From GCA-002701455 sp964342575 (GTDB lineage: Bacteria > Pseudomonadota > Alphaproteobacteria > Thalassobaculales > Thalassobaculaceae): a DNA stretch of 6,851 bases. The position numbers were made by a program, and so were the translations under genes. How positions within the stretch are numbered: position 1 is the first letter of the stretch; each line of letters begins with the position of its first letter. Location: the NCBI GenBank assembly GCA_964342575.1, contig CAYFGZ010000155.1, positions 1 through 6,851 on the forward strand. Direction: 5' to 3'. Below are positions 1 to 6,741 of the stretch, piece by piece. Below the pieces are notes generated by a model. The model was given only the letters and a program-made list of their open reading frames with translations. It was not told the origin of the DNA and did not search any database.

Positions 1-1609
1 ACTGAAGGATTTAGGCCGAGGGCGCCCCATGGACAGGCTCATCTGTGGAGATGTTGGTTTTGGAAAAACCGAGGTTGCATTAAGAGCAGCACTGGCCGTT
101 TCAAGTCAAGGGTTTCAAGTGGCTGTGGTAGTACCTACTACGCTCCTTTGTCGCCAACATTATAGCGTATTTTTGGATCGCTTTGTTGGGCTATCAATAA
201 ATATTAGACAGTTATCTCGGTTGGTAAATCAGAAGGATACAGCGCGGATAAAAGTTGAAGTGAAATCCGGGGATTGCAATATACTAATCGGAACTCATTC
301 CGTTCTTAGTAAATCCCTAGAGTTTAACAATTTAGGTTTAGTTATCGTGGATGAGGAACAGCATTTTGGAGTGGCACAGAAAGAGCGATTGAAAGAAATT
401 AGATCTTCTGTCCACGTTTTGACACTAACGGCGACTCCGATCCCGAGAACTCTCCAACTTGCGATGTCGGGTGTTAGAGATCTCTCTCTAATTGCAACTC
501 CGCCTATAGATAGGTTATCTATCCGTACTTTTATCATGCCGTATGACGGGTTGATTGTGAGAGAAGCGATTAAGCGGGAACGTCACAGGGGCGGGCAAGT
601 TTTTTATGTTTGTCCTCGTATAGAGGATTTGCCTCGAATTAATGAACGGCTTGTAAAGCTGATACCTGATGTAAAAGTTGCTACAGCCCACGGTCGGATG
701 GGTGCTGCTGAGCTTGACGATATTATGTCTGCGTTCTGCGATGGCGCTTATGATGTCCTGTTGAGTACCAATATCATAGAGTCGGGATTAGATATCCCTA
801 ATGCCAATACAATTATCATTCATAATTCGGATAAATTTGGTCTAGCACAATTATATCAGCTTAGGGGTAGGGTAGGCCGTTCAAAAACGAGAGCCTATGC
901 TTACCTTACCACGCATCCAACTCGGGTTCTAACCCAAACTGCAACTAGAAGGCTCGAGGTAATGCAAACATTGGATAATCTGGGCGCTGGGTTCAGTTTA
1001 GCTAGTCACGATATGGACATTAGAGGGGCAGGTAATTTGCTTGGAGAAGAGCAATCTGGTCAGGTGAAGGAGGTTGGGATTGAATTATACCAGCATCTAT
1101 TGCGAGAAGCGGTGGATGCTGCACGAAATAGAGAGAATACTGGTCTCGCAGAAGAAAATGATTGGACGCCGCAAATATCCATTGGTAGCCCAGTATTAAT
1201 ACCGGAAACGTTTGTGTCAGACTTAAGTGTAAGGTTAAGTATTTATCGTCGAATTGGGGAATTAAAGAACTCTGACGATATCGATTCCTATGCTGCCGAA
1301 TTAGCAGATAGATTTGGCTCTATCCCTACAGAGGTTAATAATCTTTTCCAAGTAATTATACTAAAACTCTTGTGCCGGAAAGCAAATGTCGCAAAAATAG
1401 ATGCCGGCCCCCGAGGGGCTCTTATTTCTTTTAGGGACGATAATGTTAAAAATCTACCTGGACTGATTAAACTGTTAGAGAGAGATCAGAGCTTTGCCCA
1501 TTTAAGAACCGACCACAAGTTAGTATATCAAAAAAATTGGCAGGAATCTGCCCAACGTGTTAGAGGATTGACTATAATTATGCAAGAGTTGGCCGATATG
1601 GTAGCTTAA
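1..1609 (+). CDS. mfd: Transcription-repair coupling factor Mfd, C-terminal half (5'-truncated by window edge)
   Basis: Mfd is a cytoplasmic DNA translocase. It displaces RNA polymerase stalled at lesions and recruits UvrA for nucleotide excision repair. The reading frame is open from base 2, so the ATG at 29 is internal and not the start: the codons before it already read as the conserved GRGRP lead-in to the helicase core. Visible superfamily 2 motifs, in order, are: Walker A GDVGFGKT (47-70), the DEEQ box (350-361), TATPIPRTL (428-454), the motif VI stretch QLRGRVGRS (857-883), and the RecG/Mfd TRG region with DIRGAG (1016-1033). The TRCF C-terminal domain (D7) follows from roughly 1160 to the stop. 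About 513 residues follow the Walker A lysine, close to what I recall for E. coli Mfd, so this end looks complete. The UvrB-like and RNA-polymerase-interacting domains lie outside the window. No frameshift or missing motif is seen. The family call is near certain. Confidence 0.97.
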   Translation, partial: LKDLGRGRPMDRLICGDVGFGKTEVALRAALAVSSQGFQVAVVVPTTLLCRQHYSVFLDRFVGLSINIRQLSRLVNQKDTARIKVEVKSGDCNILIGTHSVLSKSLEFNNLGLVIVDEEQHFGVAQKERLKEIRSSVHVLTLTATPIPRTLQLAMSGVRDLSLIATPPIDRLSIRTFIMPYDGLIVREAIKRERHRGGQVFYVCPRIEDLPRINERLVKLIPDVKVATAHGRMGAAELDDIMSAFCDGAYDVLLSTNIIESGLDIPNANTIIIHNSDKFGLAQLYQLRGRVGRSKTRAYAYLTTHPTRVLTQTATRRLEVMQTLDNLGAGFSLASHDMDIRGAGNLLGEEQSGQVKEVGIELYQHLLREAVDAARNRENTGLAEENDWTPQISIGSPVLIPETFVSDLSVRLSIYRRIGELKNSDDIDSYAAELADRFGSIPTEVNNLFQVIILKLLCRKANVAKIDAGPRGALISFRDDNVKNLPGLIKLLERDQSFAHLRTDHKLVYQKNWQESAQRVRGLTIIMQELADMVA

Positions 1610-1619
1610 AGCTATTTTT
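1602..1619 (+). terminator. Possible weak intrinsic terminator for mfd
   Basis: TAGC (1602-1605) can pair with GCTA (1611-1614) around a TTAAA loop, and two flanking G-T wobbles could extend the stem. Five T residues follow at 1615-1619. The element overlaps the mfd stop codon and lies in the 8-base gap before the convergent oxidoreductase gene. The stem is short and AT-rich, so this is only a possible terminator. Confidence 0.25.
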
Positions 1620-2286
1620 AAATTTCCAACCGGGCTTGTTCACTAGGTTTAATGTCAAGTAGCGGCAAAAATGCCTCGGGCTCTTGCGCGCCAGTCACAG
1701 AAAATTGTCTATTGAAGACAAAGCAGGGCACGCTTCTTATTCCGATTTCATAAGCATATTTTCTCTCTAAGGCTATCTCGTGAATTCCGGAATCGCTTGA
1801 AAAATATTCGTCAAAGGCTTTTGCGTCTAGTTTAGAGGCTACGGCGATTTCGCGCAAAGTTTCGACCGATCCGATATCTCTTCCTTCCATAAAGTATGCT
1901 GCAAATAAACTTTCCACAATTTTGTCTGATTCCTTATATTGTTTTGACCATAATACGAGCCTATGTGCGAGAACTGTATTGGGAGTGCGTTGGATTCCTT
2001 CGAAATTAAAATCTAATCTTTCAGTTTCGCCAGCAAGTTTAATATTATTATAAATGGCTGTTGCGCGTTCTTTCCCACCAAATTTAATAGCCAGATATTG
2101 ATCTCTTGGAATGCCGTTTTTGGGGATGTCAGGATTTAACTGAAAGGCTCTCCAGTTGATTTTGACGGGACATTGTTTTCGCAACAGTAGGGCCCGTTCC
2201 AATCGTTTTTTTCCAATAAAACACCAAGGACATACTAGGTCCGAAAATAAATCTATTTGTGTGATTGCGTTTGAGTTGTATTCCAT
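1618..2286 (-). CDS. FrnE-like DsbA-family thiol oxidoreductase
   Basis: This is a thioredoxin-fold protein of the DSBA/FrnE group (COG2761 type), 222 residues from the chosen start. Near the N-terminus a beta strand reading IDLFSDL leads into the active-site motif C19-P-W-C22 (bases 2221-2232), as in FrnE proteins. The cis-proline loop appears near the C-terminus as SVPCF, with P187, followed by the family-typical VTGAQ. The middle is the helical insertion expected of DsbA folds. No signal peptide is visible, so a cytoplasmic location is likely, unlike periplasmic DsbA. The frame can be extended to a TTG at 2328 or an ATG at 2316. However, the TTG lies inside a perfect minus-strand TATAAT, and the extra residues fall outside the usual family start, so the ATG at 2286 is preferred. 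No strong Shine-Dalgarno precedes any of these starts. Its 3' end converges on mfd. The related 2-hydroxychromene-2-carboxylate isomerases share the fold, but CPWC favours a thiol redox role. The physiological substrate is unknown. Confidence 0.9.
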   Translation of the reverse strand: MEYNSNAITQIDLFSDLVCPWCFIGKKRLERALLLRKQCPVKINWRAFQLNPDIPKNGIPRDQYLAIKFGGKERATAIYNNIKLAGETERLDFNFEGIQRTPNTVLAHRLVLWSKQYKESDKIVESLFAAYFMEGRDIGSVETLREIAVASKLDAKAFDEYFSSDSGIHEIALERKYAYEIGIRSVPCFVFNRQFSVTGAQEPEAFLPLLDIKPSEQARLEI

Positions 2287-2306
2287 TTTTAATAGCTGCT
2301 TAACTT

Positions 2307-2335
2307 TTGATTCCATAAATATTAACAATTATAGT
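2307..2335 (+). promoter_or_regulatory. Sigma70-type promoter for the acyl-CoA ligase gene
   Basis: TTGATT (2307-2312) as -35 and TATAGT (2330-2335) as -10 are separated by exactly 17 bases. They match the consensus at four and five of six positions. Transcription would start near 2342, leaving a leader of about 23 bases that contains AAGG (2351-2354), a plausible ribosome binding site 10 bases before the ATG. The element overlaps the 5' end of the FrnE-like gene's leader and its -10 box, so the two divergent promoters may compete. Confidence 0.55.
2328..2333 (-). promoter_or_regulatory. Candidate -10 box of the FrnE-like gene
   Basis: On the minus strand these bases read TATAAT, an exact sigma70-type -10 hexamer. 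The predicted transcript would begin near 2321 and give a leader of about 35 bases before the ATG at 2286. No good -35 hexamer sits at the expected distance, so the promoter would be weak or activator-dependent. It shares bases with the plus-strand -10 of the divergent ligase gene. Confidence 0.45.
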
Positions 2336-2364
2336 TGCCATTAAAACAATAAGGCTTTCTTAAT

Positions 2365-3987
2365 ATGACAATATATGATGATGGTCTAGGGGCTAATCAA
2401 GCGAATTATGTCCCTCTAACACCCGTAGATTTCCTCGAGCGCGCCGCTACCACCTGGCCTAACAAAATAGCAGTTTTGCACGGCGATATTGAGACGACTT
2501 ATAAGGAGTTCTTTTCGCGTTGTCGTCGGCTGGCGTCCTCATTGATAAAAAAGGGCATCGTGAAAGGTGACGTGATTTCGATAATTGCTCCGAATACACC
2601 AGCCATGCTTGAGGCTCATTATGGAGTTGTTATGTCGGGAGCAGTGCTAAATGCCTTAAATTATAGACTGGATGCGGCGACCATCGCTTTTATATTGGAG
2701 CATGGTGGAGCCAAAATAGTCTTAGTTGATAAAGAATTTTCTGATGTAATGGAAAAGGCTGTTTCTATGATGAAATCGCCCCCCGAACTGATAGGAATTA
2801 ATGACCCGTTGGCCCCGACCGGTAAACTGCTTGGTGAAATAGATTACGAGGCACTTCTTCTAGAAGGTGACGCTCAGTATAATTGGCCAAAGGTTGAGGA
2901 TGAATGGGATTCCATGGCATTAAATTATACATCTGGCACAACTGGTAATCCAAAAGGTGTCGTTTTTCATCACCGTGGGGCATTCCTGAATGCGATGGGT
3001 AATGCTATTGCATTTGGCTTAGATTCGTCCACATGTTATTTATGGACACTTCCTATGTTTCATTGCAACGGTTGGACATTTACCTGGGCTGTAACTGCTG
3101 TTGGCGGTACACATGTGTGCCTACGTTCAGTCGACCCTGCTTTAATCTTTGATTTAATTGATAAACATAAAGTTACGCACATGTGTGGAGCTCCGATAGT
3201 TCTGAACATGCTAGTCCATGCGCCTGAAAGTGATAAAAAACAGTTTGATCACGCGGTTCAAATAGCAACTGGTGGGGCAGCTCCGCCAAGTACTGTTATT
3301 GCTTCAATGGAACGACTTGGCTTTAAAGTTCTTCATCTTTATGGACTTACGGAAACTTATGGCCCTTCTGGGATTTGTGCCTGGCCGCCCGAGTGGGACG
3401 AACTAGAATTAGAATTAAAGGCAACACGAATGGCTCGACAAGGAGTCGGCTATCCAACGCTTGAAGGATTCCGAGTGGTTAATCCCGATACTCGCGAGGA
3501 CGTTCCATCAGACGCACAGACTATGGGAGAGATTTGGATACGCGGAAATACGGTAATGAAGGGGTATTTGAAAAACCTGTCGGCTTCTCAGGAGGCTTTC
3601 GAGGATGGATGGTTCCACAGCGGAGATCTTGCGGTTATGCATCCGGATGGTTACGCCGAAGTCAAAGACCGATCCAAGGATATTATAATTTCGGGCGGCG
3701 AAAATATTTCTTCCTTGGAAGTAGAAGAAGCTCTTTATAAACATCCAAAAATTATGGAAGCCGCAGTCGTTGCGAGGCCTGATGAAAAATGGGGTGAAAC
3801 GCCGTGTGCCTTTGTAACGTGTGCGCCGGGAAAGGAGGATCTTTCAGAAGAGGATGTAGTTACTTGGTGTAGGGATAACCTAGCCAGCTATAAAATTCCG
3901 AAAACCATAGTTTTTTGCGAACTTCCAAAGACCTCTACAGGAAAAATCCAAAAATTTGTTCTTCGAGAAAGAGCGGAAAACCTTTAG
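2365..3987 (+). CDS. AMP-forming acyl-CoA ligase (acyl-activating enzyme / ttLC-FACS-like group)
   Basis: This 540-residue member of the ANL adenylating superfamily activates a carboxylic acid with ATP to an acyl-adenylate, then transfers the acyl group to coenzyme A. The full motif set is present: the phosphate loop TSGTTGNPKG (189-198), the A5 motif YGLTE (326-330), HSGDL (418-422) with the ribose-binding Asp421, the hinge region KDRSKD (434-439), and PKTSTGK (521-527) with the catalytic Lys527. The segments LNALNYRLDAATIAFIL (95-111), MFHCNGW (231-237) and CGAPIV (274-279) are typical of the bacterial enzymes related to plant AAE and benzoate/butyrate-CoA ligases, often annotated simply as acyl-CoA synthetase. 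The substrate cannot be read from sequence; medium-chain, branched or aromatic acids are all possible. The ATG at 2365 has AAGG 10 bases upstream and gives the usual family length and start. It is transcribed alone between two oppositely oriented neighbours, with its own promoter. No domain is missing or broken. Confidence 0.94.
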   Translation: MTIYDDGLGANQANYVPLTPVDFLERAATTWPNKIAVLHGDIETTYKEFFSRCRRLASSLIKKGIVKGDVISIIAPNTPAMLEAHYGVVMSGAVLNALNYRLDAATIAFILEHGGAKIVLVDKEFSDVMEKAVSMMKSPPELIGINDPLAPTGKLLGEIDYEALLLEGDAQYNWPKVEDEWDSMALNYTSGTTGNPKGVVFHHRGAFLNAMGNAIAFGLDSSTCYLWTLPMFHCNGWTFTWAVTAVGGTHVCLRSVDPALIFDLIDKHKVTHMCGAPIVLNMLVHAPESDKKQFDHAVQIATGGAAPPSTVIASMERLGFKVLHLYGLTETYGPSGICAWPPEWDELELELKATRMARQGVGYPTLEGFRVVNPDTREDVPSDAQTMGEIWIRGNTVMKGYLKNLSASQEAFEDGWFHSGDLAVMHPDGYAEVKDRSKDIIISGGENISSLEVEEALYKHPKIMEAAVVARPDEKWGETPCAFVTCAPGKEDLSEEDVVTWCRDNLASYKIPKTIVFCELPKTSTGKIQKFVLRERAENL

Positions 3988-4008
3988 CAATGGTGTTAGC
4001 GTTTTGGA

Positions 4009-4024
4009 AAGAACTCTAGTTCTT
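4009..4024. repeat. Inverted repeat at the ligase/peptidase convergent junction
   Basis: AAGAACT (4009-4015) and AGTTCTT (4018-4024) are perfect inverted arms of seven bases around CT. A six-base stem with a four-base loop is the more realistic fold. The repeat covers the stop codon of the peptidase gene, just beyond the ligase stop. TTTT (4002-4005) and AAAA (4025-4028) could extend it around a GGA bulge. It could act as a bidirectional transcript end, but neither strand has a proper T tract directly after the hairpin, so termination is inference. Confidence 0.4.
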
Positions 4025-5011
4025 AAAAGCATCCCGATAGGCTTTTAAATCGCCGATGGTTTCTGCTTCATAAACGCCTCGTGCTATAGCTCTCGCAAGG
4101 CAGTTTGCCGCATGCCCGCCTATCACAGCAAGATCTCGGATGGGATCTTTTAACTCCTTGCTGCCGGTCGCGATAGCAAAGACCATATCACCATCAAGGG
4201 GTGTGTGGGAGGGTCGTATGGCTCGACCCATCCCATTTTGGGATGTAATTGCTAATCGTCGAGTTTGCATTTTGTTCAAAATAGCGTCGGTGGCTATTAC
4301 AGCGAGTGTGGTATTCTCTCCTAAATGAGCGACTTCTGGAATTATGACAAGAGACCGTTCAAACTTGCTTGTTGGTATTAACCCACCAAACTCATCCTTT
4401 AGCTCTGAATCCCATGCGTAAAAAGCTCTATCGCCTGGCATTATGACACTGCCAGCCGAATTTACGGCGGCCAATGCACCTACTGTTATTTCGAGTTCAG
4501 GGATGAAGATAGAAGCACTACCTAATCCTCCCTTTAAGTCGCCGGCTATAGCACCATACCCTGCGCCGCTATTACCTAAATCAAAACTTTTTCCTTCGTT
4601 TATTGCGGCATCGTATCCCAACTGCCAAAATGGAGGGGTTGAACCCCAGTCCTTATTTCCTCCATTCAATTGATCAAAAAGGATAGCTTGGGCAACAATT
4701 GGGACACGTGTTGATCGGATTGGCACGCCTCTATTTTGCTGCCGAAGATAGTTCATTACGCCACCGGCGGCATCTAGGCCATAGGCGGATCCACCGCTTA
4801 AAACGATACTGTCAATCTTCTCAATGGTTCCTTCCGGGCTCAATAGTGCAACATCCCTTGTACCTGTACCGCCACCCCTCAAATCTGCAGATGCAATGCT
4901 AGGATGGGTTGGGGTTATGACCGTAACGCCTGACCGTAAGTCGGGATCATGAGAATTACCGACTTGAATGCCGGGAACATCGGTAATAAGATTTGTTGGG
5001 CCTGGATACAT
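4016..5011 (-). CDS. P1-family (S58, DmpA/NylC-like) N-terminal-nucleophile peptidase/amidase
   Basis: This 331-residue protein belongs to the P1 peptidase family (COG3191 type), which includes the L-aminopeptidase DmpA, beta-peptidyl aminopeptidases and the nylon-oligomer hydrolase NylC. Members fold as one chain, then cut themselves so that the new N-terminal Ser or Thr becomes the nucleophile. Family landmarks are the opening GPTNLITDVPGIQVGN, the glycine-rich RGGGTGTRD, VLSGGSAYGLDA, and the GENTTLAVIATDA block. Cleavage is predicted between Asn233 and Thr234 (bases 4310-4315), giving an alpha chain of about 233 and a beta chain of about 98 residues. The NTT sequence resembles NylC more than DmpA, where Gly-Ser is cut. 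The downstream HTPLDGDMVFAIATG segment is also family-typical. The frame extends upstream to a GTG at 5053. However, the ATG at 5011 matches family starts and has AGGA 11 bases upstream, so it is preferred. The location is probably cytoplasmic, as no signal peptide is seen. The substrate is unknown. No convincing promoter was found; the best weak match is TTCACT-18-TACTGT at 5073-5044. Confidence 0.92.
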   Translation of the reverse strand: MYPGPTNLITDVPGIQVGNSHDPDLRSGVTVITPTHPSIASADLRGGGTGTRDVALLSPEGTIEKIDSIVLSGGSAYGLDAAGGVMNYLRQQNRGVPIRSTRVPIVAQAILFDQLNGGNKDWGSTPPFWQLGYDAAINEGKSFDLGNSGAGYGAIAGDLKGGLGSASIFIPELEITVGALAAVNSAGSVIMPGDRAFYAWDSELKDEFGGLIPTSKFERSLVIIPEVAHLGENTTLAVIATDAILNKMQTRRLAITSQNGMGRAIRPSHTPLDGDMVFAIATGSKELKDPIRDLAVIGGHAANCLARAIARGVYEAETIGDLKAYRDAFKN

Positions 5012-5022
5012 CAAAATCGTGT

Positions 5023-5026
5023 TCCT
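5023..5026 (-). promoter_or_regulatory. Ribosome binding site fixing the P1 peptidase start
   Basis: On the minus strand these bases read AGGA, within TAGGAA, 11 bases upstream of the ATG at 5011. This supports that ATG over the upstream in-frame GTG at 5053, because the site would otherwise lie inside the coding sequence. The spacing is slightly long. Confidence 0.5.
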
Positions 5027-5101
5027 AGATTGATTAATTACTAACAGTAGCACCGTAGTCGAGGATTAGTGAATATTTTCTATAAACACTAGCCATACCC
5101 G

Positions 5102-5130
5102 TTGGCATCTTGAAGATTTAGGTCTATACA
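5102..5130 (+). promoter_or_regulatory. Sigma70-type promoter for prfC
   Basis: TTGGCA (5102-5107) matches the -35 consensus at five of six positions. TATACA (5125-5130) is a fair -10 with the key TA start, and the spacer is exactly 17 bases. Transcription would start near 5137 and leave a leader of about 19 bases. That leader contains GGGA (5146-5149), a possible ribosome binding site 6 bases before the prfC ATG. The rest of the 144-base region between the peptidase and prfC starts shows AT-rich sequence but no other clear element. Confidence 0.55.
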
Positions 5131-5155
5131 ACGCTTTAGAACCACGGGATCTGTC

Positions 5156-6736
5156 ATGAATGGCTTTGAGAAAGAAGTTTCACGGCGAAGGACTTTTGCG
5201 ATTATTTCGCACCCTGACGCCGGGAAAACAACATTAACTGAAAAGTTTCTTGTTTTTGGTGGGGCTATAAAAATGGCTGGTGCGGTAAAGGCCAGAGGGG
5301 AGCAGCGGCGAGCACATTCAGACTGGCTAAAAGTCGAAAGAGAGAGAGGTATATCAGTAGCATCTTCTGTCATGAGCTACGAGTACAAGGGACATGCCTT
5401 TAATTTACTTGATACGCCAGGTCACGAAGACTTTTCCGAGGATACCTATCGAACGTTAACTGCTGTTGACTCGGCCGTCATGGTCATTGATGCCGCAAGG
5501 GGAATCCAACAACAAACCAGAAAATTATTTGAAGTTTGTAGATTACGCGACATGCCAATCACAACTTTTATAAATAAGTTAGATCGAGAGTCTCAGGATC
5601 CATTTGTCTTGCTGGATGAGATTGAACAAACATTACAAATTGATGTTGTACCTGCGAGTTGGCCGATAGGGATGGGGCAGCTATTTAAAGGCTGCTATGA
5701 TCTCTTCAATGATAAACTTATGCTTGTAGCAAGGGGAAGCGAAGCAGAACCAGATCCTGGTATGATTTGTAATGGGTTAAGCGATCCCAGGCTAGACGAA
5801 TTGCTTGAAAAGCGATTAGCTGCTGAAATAAGAGAGCAAGTTGAAATGGTTAGAGAGCTTTGTCCGAAATTTGACCGTGCAGCTTACTTAGCAGGAAATT
5901 TGACACCGGTGTACTTTGGGAGTGCAATAAATAATTTTGGTGTGCGGGAATTACTGCAAGGAGTATCTGATTATGCGCCAGCTCCCAGATCGCAACAGAC
6001 CGAAACCAAATTAATTGAACCTTCTGATAAAAAAGTGTCTGGCTTTGTATTTAAAATACAGGCGAATATGGATGCCAAGCACAGAGATAGAATAGCATTT
6101 GCTCGGATTTGTTCAGGACATTTCAAAAGAGGGATGAAGCTAAAGCATCCTCGAAGCGGAAAAGCTGTCAATGTTCACAACGCCGTTATGTTTCTCGCTC
6201 AAGAGCGAGAGTTGGCTGAGGAAGCCTTTCCAGGAGACATAATAGGTATTCCCAATCATGGTAATCTTAGGATTGGCGATACTTTTACTGAAGGAGAAGA
6301 TATCAAAATAACCGGTATACCGAGTTTTGCGCCCGAAATATTGCAACGGGTCCGTCCGCTGGACCCTCTTAGAGCAAAGCATTTAGGTAGAGCAGTGACG
6401 CAATTGGCAGAGGAGGGTGTGGCGCGAGTTTTTAGGACCAATATTGGTTCTAATTGGATAGTTGGTGTTGTTGGAACACTACAATTTGACGTTTTAGCGG
6501 ACCGTATCCGCACGGAGTACGACATTCCTGTTAACTTTGAAACAGCGCCATTGGACACAGCTCGTTGGTTGCATAGCGAAAGCTCGCAAGAATTAAAGCG
6601 TTTTATAGATAAGAATCCAGGTGATTTAGCTTATGATCACGATGATCTTCCAGTTTTTCTTGCCCGGAATGCGTGGCATCTGCAAAATGCAACTGAATCG
6701 TGGCCAGATATTCAATTTTTAAAGGTAAGAGAGTAA
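5156..6736 (+). CDS. prfC: Peptide chain release factor 3 (RF3)
   Basis: RF3 is a ribosome-associated GTPase that removes RF1 or RF2 from the ribosome after peptide release. At 526 residues it is nearly the same length as the E. coli protein (about 529) and colinear with it. GTPase motifs are intact: G1 SHPDAGKT (18-25), the switch I/G2 region RGIS (64-67), G3 DTPGHE (86-91) and G4 NKLD (140-143). RF3-specific stretches include FSEDTYRTLTAVD (93-105) and FKIQANMDAKHRDR (299-312), in domain II, and LIGXP-like FPGDIIGIPNHG (358-369). RF3 rather than EF-G, LepA or TypA is indicated by the start RRRTFAIISHPDAGKTT, the length, and the C-terminal domain ending in WPDIQFLKVRE. The ATG at 5156 fits the family start and has GGGA 6 bases upstream. 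It is transcribed divergently from the P1 peptidase gene and is probably cotranscribed with the oxidoreductase gene that follows. No defect is seen. Confidence 0.98.
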   Translation: MNGFEKEVSRRRTFAIISHPDAGKTTLTEKFLVFGGAIKMAGAVKARGEQRRAHSDWLKVERERGISVASSVMSYEYKGHAFNLLDTPGHEDFSEDTYRTLTAVDSAVMVIDAARGIQQQTRKLFEVCRLRDMPITTFINKLDRESQDPFVLLDEIEQTLQIDVVPASWPIGMGQLFKGCYDLFNDKLMLVARGSEAEPDPGMICNGLSDPRLDELLEKRLAAEIREQVEMVRELCPKFDRAAYLAGNLTPVYFGSAINNFGVRELLQGVSDYAPAPRSQQTETKLIEPSDKKVSGFVFKIQANMDAKHRDRIAFARICSGHFKRGMKLKHPRSGKAVNVHNAVMFLAQERELAEEAFPGDIIGIPNHGNLRIGDTFTEGEDIKITGIPSFAPEILQRVRPLDPLRAKHLGRAVTQLAEEGVARVFRTNIGSNWIVGVVGTLQFDVLADRIRTEYDIPVNFETAPLDTARWLHSESSQELKRFIDKNPGDLAYDHDDLPVFLARNAWHLQNATESWPDIQFLKVRE

Positions 6737-6741
6737 TTCGG

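Noticed and set aside
29..31. ATG at 29 as the start of a 526-residue helicase
   Set aside because: The frame is open to the left edge and the codons before it encode conserved Mfd sequence, so this is an internal methionine of a truncated gene.
2287..2328. N-terminal extension of the FrnE-like protein to the TTG at 2328 or the ATG at 2316
   Set aside because: The TTG lies inside a TATAAT box, the ATG at 2316 has almost no leader or ribosome binding site, and the extra residues lie outside the conserved family start.
2365..3987. Assignment of the ligase as DmdB (methylmercaptopropionate-CoA ligase)
   Set aside because: The subgroup signatures (LNALN, MFHCNGW) differ from the DmdB pattern as I recall it, and no other DMSP gene is nearby.
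4443..4902. Plus-strand open frames inside the P1 peptidase gene
   Set aside because: They lie wholly opposite a well-conserved gene, are rich in Pro/Ser/His typical of antisense frames, and resemble no family.
5012..5053. N-terminal extension of the P1 peptidase to the GTG at 5053
   Set aside because: The ATG at 5011 matches family starts and has an AGGA site upstream; the extension has no family resemblance.
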